Positions 1 through 10,964 of a stretch of DNA of 64,000 nt are shown here, piece after piece. Source of the DNA: Phoma sp. XZ068 (taxonomy: Eukaryota > Ascomycota > Dothideomycetes > Pleosporales > Didymellaceae); contig RBKR01000015.1 of assembly GCA_004835665.1 (NCBI GenBank), forward strand, positions 310,001 to 374,000. The letters are read 5' to 3'. A program made the position numbers and the translations under genes. The notes below the pieces were generated by a model. That model was not told the origin of the DNA, did no database searches, and saw nothing but the letters and a program-made list of their open reading frames with translations. Position 1 is the stretch's first letter. Each line of letters begins with the position of its first letter.

Positions 1-2302
1 ATACCGAGGACATCCGCAGAATACCCTATCCTGTCATCAAAGCTCACGGTTTTCTGTTCTGAGAGGGGCACGCTGGGGCCAGATGCAGGCAGGTATTTGC
101 ACATCGGGCATTCTTTCCGTTCAGAGAACTGAAATAAAAATGGAATCAGACAGCAAGAGCAAGGGGCCAAGCCACCTCCCGGTGGACCTCGAAACACAAA
201 TTATCCGTATACCTTGCCAGGCGTGGACGCTGTGCTCGCTGTCTACGTGCAGTGCCGCCTGTGTGCTACTTCGCAATGCATCCGAGAAGTGTAGTTGATT
301 GGCCATAGCTGCCCGACAGATTTGTTGTTGAAAAGTACCCTTTTGAATCATTGCCATGATAAAAGAGCTAGGAAGACTGAGCTTTGAACCCGTACTACAG
401 TAAGCTCCAGGCAGAATATGCTAAAGTAGAAGTGGCATTACCACTACTCGCTCTCTTGGCAACTATGTCGAGGAACCACTATGGCGTTTAGAGGATTTAA
501 AGCATCCATGACATAAGAGCAGGGGACTTAATAAGATGGCTTCTGCGCTCCAGCTGACTCAACCGAAGGAATCGTTACAGTCTCAGACTTGGATGCCGCT
601 CTTGCCTTCTTGACTGCTGCGAGAAAAATTGAATCTTACCGACCCTGGGGTCAGGATATTGTGGGCCATGACATTCGGCTTTAATTTGGACGGTTGACTT
701 CCCACTAAGAGCTACATATGTGCCTCACCGCATGTTAATATGCAGGGCTGATTGTGATTGCCTCCCGAGGTGCAGTGCGTTACTGACCAAAGAGTACAAA
801 TCCAGCAGCTCCATGAATCCTGCCAAACAAGAATGGCGATGTAGATGAAAGGAAGAGGCGGAGTTCAATTGTGCCTCAACTTCCTCCAGCACTGATGGTA
901 CCAAAAATGTGGTGCATTGCAGGGAGGCTATTACCCGTACTACAACCCTCTGTGAACAACCAAAGCCTCTAAGAGCACTATACTCTAGCAGCTCTCACAG
1001 CGCGTTTCCATAAGTCGCACGCGCACTATCTATTAGCAGCGTTCAGAGTCCACCCTCATGTTTGTTGTGCGGGTGAACTAGTGCACAGAGTTGGGAGTGG
1101 CTGGTTGACAGTACAGCCCAGCCCGACTCGATGAGACTTATCTTCCTTCCCCAACTCAAGTGGATTATGGACCGAAAAGGGACAAGCAATGTTGACATCT
1201 TTGATACCTTGGTCTCCAACCACTGCGATACAAGCAGTAAAATCACGACTATGGCCTGGCAGAAAGTTAATTCTTCCCCACACCGCACAGTAGGCAAGCA
1301 CAAAGAAGAAGCCTGTGGTCTCCGGAACTGGCATTTACTGTTGATGATGAGTACCAAGTGCCCTACAGATGAAGTGGTATGATTTTCTATTGACACATGT
1401 GTGCTGCCTAGCGCAGTTTCCGCATCGTCTGGTCCAAAGAACAAGATAGGCTGGTCCACGTATTGTGCGTAAAACACACATTTCATGTGACTACCATTGT
1501 ATCCAAGACGTTCTGCAACTGGTACAATACAGGTTCTCCTCGAGACATGTCCCCAATATCTAGCCTTCGTCCTACTTCAGCACCGCGCGTTGTATCTAAG
1601 GTCAGAACCAGCTGAAGACGCCACAATTCCTTGGTATTTTGGTGGGACTGTCGCCAGCGGCGGATAGGACAACATGCGCTCCAACAATGACGATGATTCT
1701 CAAGAACATGAAGCTACTGCACGCTTCACGCAATATTTAACCCATCTGGATATCTACAATCCTCTAGGGGCGACACGATCACTGCCGACGGATTTTAGAG
1801 AACGTGGTCATGACGCGCACCTTCGCCAACGCCGCAAGGGCAACCCTTGAGAGTGTGGCCAACGAAAAACAAAGCAGCCAACCAGCGTATCAGAACGAAA
1901 ACCGGTTAGAAGAGGGAGGCAGCACACCTGAAACGATGTAACAAAGCAAGCGGCTCCCTTAGCGCACCAGCCCAATGGCGACAGCAAACCAAGCTTGAGC
2001 ATTTGGTATAGCATTAGGAGTATGTATACAGCAATCAAATCTCGGCAAACAGCCACTACGAGTAAAAAGTTTCAAGACTCTTTGTCTGTGAACCTGGGAC
2101 TTTGAAGTCGTCTGACTAGACAAATGTCAAGAAGTATGCAGTATCATTGACAAAGGCTTTGCGTGACATTCACATCAACCGCCCAAGTCACGGTTGCAGC
2201 CCACAACTGCAGACTTTCCAGTTCACTCCTCAGACATCGGTAGGGCCCAAGACACTGCACGCACTATCTACTCCACACCTCACTGTATCTCACCCACACA
2301 TC
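1..2302. other. gene-poor stretch at left edge
   Basis: I see no convincing gene here. The open frames are short (at most about 150 codons), lie on both strands, overlap one another, mostly lack sensible ATG starts and resemble no family I recognise. The DNA is not strongly AT-rich. The last 200 bases, rich in C and A, are probably the promoter and leader of the gene starting at 2303. Confidence 0.5.
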
Positions 2303-3277
2303 ATGCTCTCCGCTCCACTCTCCCGCCTAAACATATCGTGCACCTGTGCCGAATGCACCGTCTTCTTGCGCCCACTCCCAAAGAACTCTCCAACAATCTA
2401 CTCTCTTCCAGGCTTATTCCTACCAACACTCAGCACTCTTTTTCCCCTCACACCTGCCGCCACTCCTAAGCCCACACCACAGGGCACTCCACGACTCGCC
2501 CCCACAGCTCCAACACTGGCGCCTTCGCCAAACTTCCTGCTTACAAGGCCTTCACCTTCGAAGGTGAGGACTGGGGGAAGGGTGGCATTTCCTTTGCTAG
2601 ATCTGGAGCCAGAGATTTTGCCGACGAAAGTGAAGGACGTCACCTTCGCATCAAGGAGTTTATGGGCAAACATCAGCAGTCCAATTGACGATTCAAAAAC
2701 CCCTATCAGCGCAAAAACACCGGGTCTCGCACCTTGCGCCAGCACTGGATGCGAGAAGAAAGTGGTCCCTGGATTTGGCGGCATGGTCTGCAAGGCGTGC
2801 ACCGCTGCGCTGAAGGAGAGTCTCGACAGCATGTTAGACCCCGTCAAATCGACTACCGATTCGAAATTCGAGGAATCAGACGTTACCAGCAGGACCGACT
2901 CACTTCTCTCCCTCAAGGCCGACAGACAGAGCGGCAAAGAGCAGGAAGATGAGCTGTGTCTCTTCGCGTTGCCATCCACACCACCGAGTACCAAATTAGC
3001 CATCACGCACTGGATGAACTCTTCGTCTAAATCCGCTCCCAACCAACAGACTCAGCCTGGATACACGACAGGTACTGACAGCCCTCTCTTCGCACTACCC
3101 AACACGCGGTTGGCCACTGCGTATGAGGAATTCACGCCCACCACAAGATACGCCATCGACTTCCCTGCGCTACCCCCAAGCGCAAACACTTCCAAGCGTG
3201 CCAGTAGGGAGCTCACGCCGTCTGCCCAGCCTGTGAAGTCCGACTTTCGTTCTGCCTACTCGCAGCCAGGGAAGTGA
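2303..3277 (+). CDS. hypothetical Ser/Pro/Thr-rich protein with paired-cysteine motifs
   Basis: This is an uninterrupted frame of 324 residues from the first ATG; the frame is open further upstream but without an ATG. I do not recognise the product. Near the start is a short Cys cluster (CTCAEC). Residues of about 55-100 are very rich in Pro, Thr and Ala. A second cluster in mid-protein reads CASTGC, then after about 12 residues CKAC, which together could bind one zinc ion. The C-terminal third carries two copies of a short motif, LFALPSTPPSTKLA and LFALPNTRLA, about 50 residues apart. There is no signal peptide or membrane segment. The composition suggests a mostly disordered nuclear or cytoplasmic protein. 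It converges on the gene ending at 4079. A long frame on the opposite strand (2398-3042) is judged a shadow. That it is a gene is fairly likely; its function is unknown. Confidence 0.6.
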   Translation: MLSAPLSRLNISCTCAECTVFLRPLPKNSPTIYSLPGLFLPTLSTLFPLTPAATPKPTPQGTPRLAPTAPTLAPSPNFLLTRPSPSKVRTGGRVAFPLLDLEPEILPTKVKDVTFASRSLWANISSPIDDSKTPISAKTPGLAPCASTGCEKKVVPGFGGMVCKACTAALKESLDSMLDPVKSTTDSKFEESDVTSRTDSLLSLKADRQSGKEQEDELCLFALPSTPPSTKLAITHWMNSSSKSAPNQQTQPGYTTGTDSPLFALPNTRLATAYEEFTPTTRYAIDFPALPPSANTSKRASRELTPSAQPVKSDFRSAYSQPGK

Positions 3278-4078
3278 GACCAGTAGTGCGTAATAGAAAC
3301 GCAGCAGTGGGAGACTGATTATTAATGAAGTATGGTAAACTCTATACTATTACATAGAGCACAGAGAAGAGCAGCCAACATTGGAAGTGGGAAGTGAAGT
3401 ATCCGTCACTTTGGCATGAGTAGAGTTCTAGAGGTTGGTCGAGCGCAAGAAGTGGACAGCTGCGCCATCAAATGGAAGAATGAAGACTGGGAAAGAATAA
3501 GCTGTAAGAGTCACCAAAGTTAAAAGAGACGGCCTCGGAGAGGTTGGCCATGCTGCGAGGATCCAAACGATGGATGGTAGTTCCGGATAAGGACTGGATG
3601 TTCGACTCATCTCCCGGGGTCAATCATACACGTTGAACATGATTTGTCGACGGACAGCCATTGGTAAATATAATTTTTAACTTTGAGTATTCGTTACCAC
3701 GCCTCTTGGCGGGTAAAACATCGTTGCCAGCTGTGCCTATCGCATCAACTATCCTACGTAGCAAATATATATGCTTTGAGCAAGCCGTCCTCCAACGCCT
3801 CATCTCAATCAAAAGCGAACGCCCCTGAACAGCATAGCCAAACAAGCCATCGCTGTAATAGAACGCCTTGCTTTTGAAACCGTCTTTCCATCTTTGCATC
3901 AAGACAAACTCGTAGCGGCGACTGAAACGTTACATGTCGTGAAGAGAACAAGGCAGAAAAAAGGGTGTCGCTGGCACGATTACATAGTGTACACTTCCAA
4001 AGAAGAAGAAGATTGGCAAGCATCGAGCGGCCAAGAAGAAGGGGAGAATCCGAAAGAAGGCGCCCGGGGTATCATGTA
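3278..4078. other. convergent 3' intergenic region
   Basis: This region separates the 3' ends of two convergent genes and should hold both 3' UTRs and polyadenylation sites. A short purine-rich tract lies near 3990-4060. I see nothing else. Confidence 0.5.
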
Positions 4079-7006
4079 TCATGTCGGTGTGGGCGCGGTC
4101 GTAGCGGCGGCGACCGTCTGCATGGGTTGCGGTTCCTCTGTTACAATAGGCATCGACAGCTCAGCAGTCTTGCTGGGCGGTGAAGCGGTCGCCAGACTTG
4201 CCGTCGACAAAGTAGGCGAGGTGGTCGACTGCGCCAGAGGAGGCGTGCCAGTTGCGCTTGTTGTCTGGGCAAGTTTTGCCCTCCTGCTCGCGAATTCGCT
4301 CAGACTGAGTTTCTTACGCACTGGTGTAGGGTTGACAGCTTCTTGGACCGCGGGCGAGAAGGGCGAAACTATTGCCATGGGAGACTGCACCGATGAAGTC
4401 CCAGTCGCGCCAGAGGTGACCGTCGAGTTGGCAGAGAAATGATTGGACAAGTCCGGCTTCGACGGCATGTCAACATGAAGATCCACCTGCTTCGTAGTTT
4501 CATCTGAGCTGGGGGTGGGAGACTGTCGAGCGGGCGACGTAGCAGGCCATGGCGGTGCAGGTGGGTTCATAGGAGGATGCGAGACTTCCTTCGAGGGTTC
4601 CTCTGCAGGAGCATCAGGCATGTCTTCAATCTTTGGCTGCACTACGTTCGGTGCAGCAGCTCCATCAGCGTCCTCCATATCAGTGTCGGCGGTTAGAACT
4701 GGCGACAACTCCTTCGCAGGTGTCAACTCCTCTGGTCGTGGCACAGAAGCAGGATCTAGCGTTATTTCCATCGCCGAGGGATCCTCAAGCGGTGGAGAAG
4801 GCGGTAGCGGCGAAGGCTTGTTCGAACATACGTCCTTCAGCGCTGGCGATCTGCCTTCCATTTTCACCGAAGCAGATCGCATCCGCTCACGTTGTAGCTT
4901 GTCTTCCTGCGCCTGTTGGAGAAGCTTGCGCTTGAATGACATTGGAGGCTTCATTTCCGTGCGTATTGTGGCGGCGATACCATCGTCTTCCGTTTGTGTA
5001 GATGCTTCAACGTAGACAGGTTTCGGTCTCGGTGCACTGCGACCATTGTTCTTCGATGAACTTCCAGACGTCTTCCGTGCCACGCCGTGGCTGTGCTCGC
5101 GGTGACGCGCCGAGGGCGAAGGTTCTGTATGTCCAAGCCGTTTCTGCGTCCTTGAGTTAGCGTGTGTAGATGCAGGTCTCCATGGGCGACTTACTGAGGC
5201 GGCAATGCTGGGCGTGTTGAGGGTAGACCCAGCACTGTTCCTCTTCCCTCTCTTGCCCTTGTGTTGCTCATCCTCCATCTGCTCGAACAACCTCTCCTGT
5301 TGTTGCAGTTTTCGCCTCTCGCGGTCTGACATCTTCATGTCACCATCGAGTGAGAAGTGAGTTGCGGGCGTGATATCCCGACTGCTTGATTTGTGGGAGC
5401 CGGATGTAGAACGGCTGTCCATGTTGTCATCATCGGCATTTTCGCGATGCAATGTCTCGCTGCCAGCACGACTGTTGGTCGCGCGACCCGTGCTAAGCGG
5501 TGAGACTTGAGACTTCTTCAGCTTCCTGTTCTTGGCCTTGGTAGGTTGTGCAGGCTCGGCAATGGTACGGCGGGCTCGCTCCAGGAGGCATTCATGACCA
5601 GTCGAGGTGTCACAGGCACATCCGCCAAAGTTGGCTAGGACGCAAGATACCCATGGTTGTATCCTCCGGAAACCGTCCTTGGCGCCATTTGTGACGACCT
5701 TGACAAGTTGCTTCTGTACTTCGGAATCGATGTCCCAGCCAACGGTTAGCTCTTCGGTCGGCTCGATCTGTCTTGTTGCTACAAAGCAGAAGTGATAATC
5801 ACTGCTAGCATCAACAAGAATTTTCATCGCCATGTTCGGCGAGCAGCTTCGTCTTGCGTAGCGCAAAATGTTGCCCTCTTGCCGTGTGTCGATATATATT
5901 GGTAAGTGGGGCGGGAAAAAGACAAAGGGTTCTGGATGGCGCAGCAGATTCCATCGGTTCTCGGGATCCTGGCAGTACTCCTCTCTTCGTCCAACCAAGC
6001 CCTTCAATTCACCCACATACCCCCCATCGGCAATTGGGCTATCGGTGGTGATAAAGTGCCATTGAGGGTGGAGGCCGTGTGCTGTTACACCTGAGTCAAC
6101 TTCTATTTGCTTGGTGATGACGGGCGCCGTGGATGTCTCGAGATCCTGGATGGTGTTCTCGATGCGCGAGAAGAGGTCTTGCGGTTTCTTGCCCCCACTG
6201 GCCTCGGCCAGGGCGTCCGGGTCCTTGAGCCACATGGCAATATCGTTAGTGACACTCAAGCTTGTGTAGGAGTTGTTGTCAGCCGACGGTGGCTCAGGTG
6301 ATGTGTACAGGTTCATGAACTCCAAGGAGAAGTCCTCGATGGGGCCATCGATGATGGTCGGAGACTTGATAGGACTGTTGCCATTGACGACGACAGAGCC
6401 TCCACGTTTGCGCGACGTAGGGGCAAGAGTTGGCGCTTGTCCGACAGCGCTGATGGAGCCAGAAGGACGATGGTTCGTCTTCGGCCGTTTGTTCGGCGGA
6501 GGGAGATCGCGTGGGCTACCACTCTTGCGCTCGGGGTTGTAGTGGAGGTCGTTATTCGAGTTCGTTGGCCAGCCATTCGGCTGTGCGGACCCAAGTGGAT
6601 CCTTTGTGCGTTTCTTAGGGTTCTTGGTGGTGGTTTTCGGCCGACCCTTTCGATCCGAAAGGTTGAGCAGTTCCTTCCGCTGCCGCTGTTTGTCGGCAGC
6701 CCTTCTTGAGTCGACGACTCTTGGGCTGCAGTCTGTGCATTCGTGCACGTCAGGTACATGCTCGGCAGACTCATAGTAACAGACGATGTGCTGCCATGTG
6801 TCGCACCGCTCGCACAAGACAGTGTTGCCGTCGTCGTCAGCAAAGCCACAGATGCATTTGATTGTGGACGACTCTTCTTCTTCGATTGTCCCGTCTAAGC
6901 CCGGAGAGCCGTGAGAATAGGCTGGCGGTGTAGGGCCGGCGCCGAAGAAGGCGGTCGGTGCCGGCTGAGGTTCAGCATGCGCCTGGATCGAGGAGACGTC
7001 TGTCAT
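4079..7006 (-). CDS. SET3: SET3-type PHD-finger and SET-domain protein (Set3C histone deacetylase complex scaffold)
   Basis: This single-exon frame of 975 residues starts at the ATG at 7006. A C4HC3 PHD finger occupies about residues 51-93 (CICGFADDDG...CERC...H..C...CTDC); in yeast Set3 the finger reads methylated H3K4. A basic, disordered linker with several KKR/RKR stretches follows. A SET-like domain then spans about residues 305-428 and ends in the ELTVGWDID stretch. Where active methyltransferases have NHSC, this protein has RYARRSCSPN, as I recall for the Set3/MLL5 group, so it is probably a chromatin scaffold rather than an enzyme. The rest is low-complexity Ser/Pro/Thr-rich sequence with coiled, charged segments near residues 560-600. 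It is longer than yeast Set3 (about 750). The family is clear; the exact orthology is inferred. Confidence 0.85.
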   Translation of the reverse strand: MTDVSSIQAHAEPQPAPTAFFGAGPTPPAYSHGSPGLDGTIEEEESSTIKCICGFADDDGNTVLCERCDTWQHIVCYYESAEHVPDVHECTDCSPRVVDSRRAADKQRQRKELLNLSDRKGRPKTTTKNPKKRTKDPLGSAQPNGWPTNSNNDLHYNPERKSGSPRDLPPPNKRPKTNHRPSGSISAVGQAPTLAPTSRKRGGSVVVNGNSPIKSPTIIDGPIEDFSLEFMNLYTSPEPPSADNNSYTSLSVTNDIAMWLKDPDALAEASGGKKPQDLFSRIENTIQDLETSTAPVITKQIEVDSGVTAHGLHPQWHFITTDSPIADGGYVGELKGLVGRREEYCQDPENRWNLLRHPEPFVFFPPHLPIYIDTRQEGNILRYARRSCSPNMAMKILVDASSDYHFCFVATRQIEPTEELTVGWDIDSEVQKQLVKVVTNGAKDGFRRIQPWVSCVLANFGGCACDTSTGHECLLERARRTIAEPAQPTKAKNRKLKKSQVSPLSTGRATNSRAGSETLHRENADDDNMDSRSTSGSHKSSSRDITPATHFSLDGDMKMSDRERRKLQQQERLFEQMEDEQHKGKRGKRNSAGSTLNTPSIAASVSRPWRPASTHANSRTQKRLGHTEPSPSARHREHSHGVARKTSGSSSKNNGRSAPRPKPVYVEASTQTEDDGIAATIRTEMKPPMSFKRKLLQQAQEDKLQRERMRSASVKMEGRSPALKDVCSNKPSPLPPSPPLEDPSAMEITLDPASVPRPEELTPAKELSPVLTADTDMEDADGAAAPNVVQPKIEDMPDAPAEEPSKEVSHPPMNPPAPPWPATSPARQSPTPSSDETTKQVDLHVDMPSKPDLSNHFSANSTVTSGATGTSSVQSPMAIVSPFSPAVQEAVNPTPVRKKLSLSEFASRRAKLAQTTSATGTPPLAQSTTSPTLSTASLATASPPSKTAELSMPIVTEEPQPMQTVAAATTAPTPT

Positions 7007-8906
7007 CCTCTGGCAGGCACGCTGGGGTTGAGTGGTAGTGTGTAGTGGCTGGGCTCAGGCTCTGACTGCGTTAGATCGCATGACGCCCAACGCGCTCAAG
7101 GTCCAGACAGAGCAGGCAAGAGCAGCTCGCGATAGCCCAACGACTCGAAGGGACGAGCCTGGCGGATGCTGCGGTGGACTGGAGCGCTTCTGGTCGTCTG
7201 TGGCCAGGGACACGAGGCTTGCGTGTCCGGTTGCAGCGAGAGCAGGTGTGGAGCACGGCGTGGACAGCGTGGATAGAGGCACCGCGGTCTCAGATAACGC
7301 GCGCTAACGAACCGCTGTCATACGACGACAAGAATGAGCTCGCGGATGGCCGTCTGGATGCGATGCGCGGGTGGTGAGGCGGGCGTGGTGGTGCGGAAGC
7401 TCGTGGGTGCCGGGCTGAGGGGGCCGTCAAAGGAAGGGACGCGCGAGAAGTCTAGACGGGAGTGTGGGCAGGCGTGCGCTGTGCAGTCAGTACTTCAGAG
7501 CAGGCGTAAAGATGGCGTGGACGTGAGTGCGACGCCGGGGGCGTGTGTGTCTTTGGAGTCAGTGGAGAGGCAGAACCGAGAGAGCGAGGAGATGGGTGCG
7601 AAAGAAGGAACGAATCAATCGAGCCTAGTGGTGGGCCCGTGCGTTCTTGCCTTGAGAACATTGGTAACGTTTAGAAGACGCTACCTGCGTTTAGCAGAGG
7701 GGCAATGTCAGCGGAAATCAAGGCTACGGGTGCGTCTCTACGGCGTGCATGCTTGCCGCAGCGGCCCAGCGCCTGTGCAGCGGCGCCATGGGGACTTGCG
7801 CGGGCCAGGCCTGCAGTGAGGGACGAGAGGCCGGCGTCGAAGAGGTAAAAAGATGCAACAGCAGACTCGGGAAACTGGGGCTGAATGTGTGATGAGACGG
7901 AGGCGGCCAGCGTGGCCCTGGACCGATGCAACGAGGCCAGCGAATGAGAGCCGCCGCAGCGCACTGGGCACGAAGATTGCAGCACGACTAGCGGTGCATC
8001 CGGCATGGCGGCGAGGGTTTCGGGCTTGCGTGTCCGGGCCTGGCAGATCAGGTTCGTCGTCATCGAAGGCATGAAAACAACGCGCCTGGTGTTGTGGAAT
8101 GTCGACGCTGTCATTACCTGCGCACTCTAGCATTCCACCGTTTCTGCTTGGTTGGATGGCGTGGGAGCGAAGGAGCAAAGGGCAGCACCGAGAGCCGGCA
8201 GGCAGCAGCGCGCCAGGCAATCAGCGATAAGAGCGGCAAGAAGGCAGGAGCGCAGGAGCCCCCGCCCAAGTCACGCTATCCTGAAACGTTTCTGTTCACA
8301 ATGACGTCCACCACAACGGCGTCTCAAGTCGCAGCAGGGGACCCACACAGCTTGTTGTGGTCTGCAGCCGACCACCGAACGACGGCGCTCAGCTCCGGTG
8401 CGAACCGCGACTTTCTGTTGCCTGCTTCGTGATGGAGAACACAAAACAACAGCACCATGTCGCTCGCGTTGCACCAAGGCAACAGTCGGCACCTGTGTCA
8501 CATGGCTCGTGCTGGAGTGAATAGCAGTGGAGATCCCCCAGACGCGTTCCCTGTCCAGGCCGCGCTGCGTCCTGAGCAGTGTCTCCAGCGCTGTCCACTC
8601 CACGCAGACGAATACATCTACGCCGTTCGCCAGGGGTACTTCCTCCACCTTCAGCACCTTCGACTCGCACTCGCACTTCAGCGCCCCCGCTCCGAGTCCG
8701 GCACCGCGCCGCTCTATTGCTCTATTAAGCCGTAGATCGAAGAGCTGCAGTATATCCCACGAATAAGCTTGGCAGATGGAGATTGCCCGCATCTTAGAAC
8801 CCTTCGGATGCATGGATCTAACGTTGACCGTGAAAATATATGGTAACTGACAGCATGCCTCACAGTACACCGACTGGAACGTTCCTGGGTCAGTGCTGGT
8901 ATCGAC
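7007..8906. other. divergent intergenic region between SET3 and the esterase gene
   Basis: This is 1.9 kb of GC-rich DNA upstream of two divergent genes. Frames of up to about 200 codons occur on both strands (for example 8271-8870 minus and 7334-7819 plus), but none resembles a family and most begin at non-ATG codons. It probably contains both promoters and a long 5' leader of SET3. I find no convincing gene. Confidence 0.45.
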
Positions 8907-10964
8907 ATGGCCACGTCCATTGCTCGCCTCTCAGCTTCGCTGTGTTTTGTATCACTTGTCTTAGCATACATCCCAGGTCTACCCACACGCGACTCAGATT
9001 TAACCGTACTAACCCATAACGACCTATACGGTAATAGCAGCCACAGACAAGCTTCAGTAATCGTCGTCAGCAAACGCCAATCACACTCGATCGCAGCCTC
9101 AAGTTGTGCTGCTCTGGGAGAAAGTTTATGGTCTATTGAACAACATGCGCAAGAGCCTGGGTTTCTACATTATTTTGACTACGTCAGGAAGACACACAGT
9201 CAGGGTCTGTATTGGGTGGCAAGTACCGCAGACGCCAAATGCAACGCCATTACTGCACGAGGCCGCACCCAACAACTGCCGTGTGATGCGCTTCTGCCAG
9301 CGCTCTGCCACAACTCGGCCGAACTCAGTTCACCACAATTGCCCGACATCAGCAGCAAGTGGCAGACAGCAGTCACGGCAGGCAATGCGACATTTGTAGG
9401 CTACCGCGACAAACACTCGTTTCGATTCCAGGGTATCAAGTACGCTACTATACCCAGCCGCTTCTCACATTCTTCCTACCTCTCACCTACTGGGTCGAAC
9501 ATCTCGGCGCTCTCATACGGCCCACAATGTGTACAGGGAGGTTGTACTTCTGGCACAACGTTTTGCAGTGAAGATTGCCTATATTTGAATATCTGGACGC
9601 CAACACTGCCCAGTGAACAGAGCTCGAGGAATGGAAAGAAAGCGGTGCTCGTCTGGATTCATGGCGGGGGTTTTGTCAGTGGCTCGGGCAGCGACACAAC
9701 ATTCGACGGTGGGGCAATGGCATCTCGTGGTGATGTGGTCCTTGTCACGATCAACTATCGACTCGGCAACCTAGGTTTTCTAGCGCTGAATGGTACTTCT
9801 TTGACAGGCAACTATGGACTCAAGGACCAAAGCACTGCTTTGGATTGGCTGCATGCACATATAGATGCATTCGGTGGTGATACGGATAGGATCACTGTCT
9901 TTGGCCAAAGTGCTGGCGCAGCGTCTGTGCGAGCACTACTTGCTTCACCAGAAGCTCGGGTCAAGTTCTCAGGTGCAATCACCCAGAGTACTCCTCAAGG
10001 CCTAGGTTATGCTTCGACCTTCTCGAAGTACCTGACCATCGCTGAGGCTACCAACAAGACCAAGTCGCTTCTGAACGAGACGGGATGCACCTCCAACAAT
10101 AGTGACGCCGTGCTCACCTGCTTGAAAGCTGTCAACAGTATCAACCTTACCAGTGGTACCGTGGCCTCCTACCCGGTAGTCGACAACAAATTCTTAATGG
10201 CCTCGTCTCTTCCGCTTGGCCGGACAGCACCAAAGCTTAACGTTAACCTCCTATCCGGCATAATGCACGATGACGGTTCACCTTTCACCAGCTACCCCAG
10301 CAGTACCAATCTCACCGCTGCGCTCCTCCAGCCAAACTTTCCTATAGCCTCTATCGTAGACTCCCCTCTCTTTCCCCTCCCAGCACAATCGAACGCCACC
10401 CTCGCCATCTTCAATCTCACGAGCCGCGTCGCAACAGACGGCATGTTCCGCTGCCTCGCGCAATCAACCGCCATCACCGCGGCAAAGAATGGAGTCTTCA
10501 AGAACACCTACGCGTACGAGTTTGATCGTGCTTTCCAGCTCCTGGCCTACAGTCCGAATCCACCTGCTTGCGAAGCGCCACGCACGGCAGCGCATCCGTT
10601 CGGTGATCCAAGCCTGCCGTACTACAAATGCCACTCTGGCGAGTTGTACTACGTTTTCGGTACGCTACTCAGAGAGGGGGCGCATATTCGCGACGACAAT
10701 GATATTCGGTTTAGCCAGTATGTGCTGGATAGTTGGACGGCGTTTGCGAGAACGGGGGATCCGACGCCGGATGCAGCGTTCCTCGAGGCGAGGGGGTTTA
10801 CTAATACGTCAGCAATATTAGAAAAGGTGGGGAGGTGGAAGCCTGTTGGTGAAGGGGAGGATAGGAGGTTGAGGGTGCTTGATGTGAATACGAAGAATGA
10901 AGGGTGGAGGGAGGTGGAGCAGTGTGAAGCGCTGGGGTTTGGGCTGGGGTACTATGACAACTAA
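8907..10964 (+). CDS. secreted type-B carboxylesterase with N-terminal lectin-like region
   Basis: This intronless frame encodes 685 residues. An N-terminal signal peptide (about residues 1-20) targets it for secretion. From about residue 155 it is a type-B carboxylesterase/lipase (alpha/beta hydrolase). It has the oxyanion-hole HGGG at 252-255, the EDCLYLN motif near 222-228 and the nucleophile Ser335 in GQSAGA. The likely acid is Asp456 in the HDDG context (Glu in most relatives), and the likely catalytic His is 576 in CHSGELYYVFG. Residues of about 60-140 carry spaced Cys residues, a YWVAS strand and the ending LPALC, recalling a C-type-lectin-like fold; that part is inferred. Many N-x-S/T sites fit a glycosylated extracellular enzyme. 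The substrate is unknown. It converges on the permease gene ending at 11327. Confidence 0.85.
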   Translation: MATSIARLSASLCFVSLVLAYIPGLPTRDSDLTVLTHNDLYGNSSHRQASVIVVSKRQSHSIAASSCAALGESLWSIEQHAQEPGFLHYFDYVRKTHSQGLYWVASTADAKCNAITARGRTQQLPCDALLPALCHNSAELSSPQLPDISSKWQTAVTAGNATFVGYRDKHSFRFQGIKYATIPSRFSHSSYLSPTGSNISALSYGPQCVQGGCTSGTTFCSEDCLYLNIWTPTLPSEQSSRNGKKAVLVWIHGGGFVSGSGSDTTFDGGAMASRGDVVLVTINYRLGNLGFLALNGTSLTGNYGLKDQSTALDWLHAHIDAFGGDTDRITVFGQSAGAASVRALLASPEARVKFSGAITQSTPQGLGYASTFSKYLTIAEATNKTKSLLNETGCTSNNSDAVLTCLKAVNSINLTSGTVASYPVVDNKFLMASSLPLGRTAPKLNVNLLSGIMHDDGSPFTSYPSSTNLTAALLQPNFPIASIVDSPLFPLPAQSNATLAIFNLTSRVATDGMFRCLAQSTAITAAKNGVFKNTYAYEFDRAFQLLAYSPNPPACEAPRTAAHPFGDPSLPYYKCHSGELYYVFGTLLREGAHIRDDNDIRFSQYVLDSWTAFARTGDPTPDAAFLEARGFTNTSAILEKVGRWKPVGEGEDRRLRVLDVNTKNEGWREVEQCEALGFGLGYYDN

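Noticed and set aside
1043..1486. Minus-strand frame of 147 codons near the left edge
   Set aside because: No family resemblance was found, and overlapping frames in other phases are equally long.
2398..3042. Minus-strand frame of 214 codons opposite the 2303-3277 gene
   Set aside because: The plus-strand frame is longer and has an ATG and motif structure. The antisense frame has no start context and no recognisable domain, though I cannot fully exclude it.
8271..8870. Minus-strand frame of 199 codons upstream of the esterase
   Set aside because: It begins at a GTG, has only late ATGs, low similarity to any family and overlaps the expected esterase promoter.
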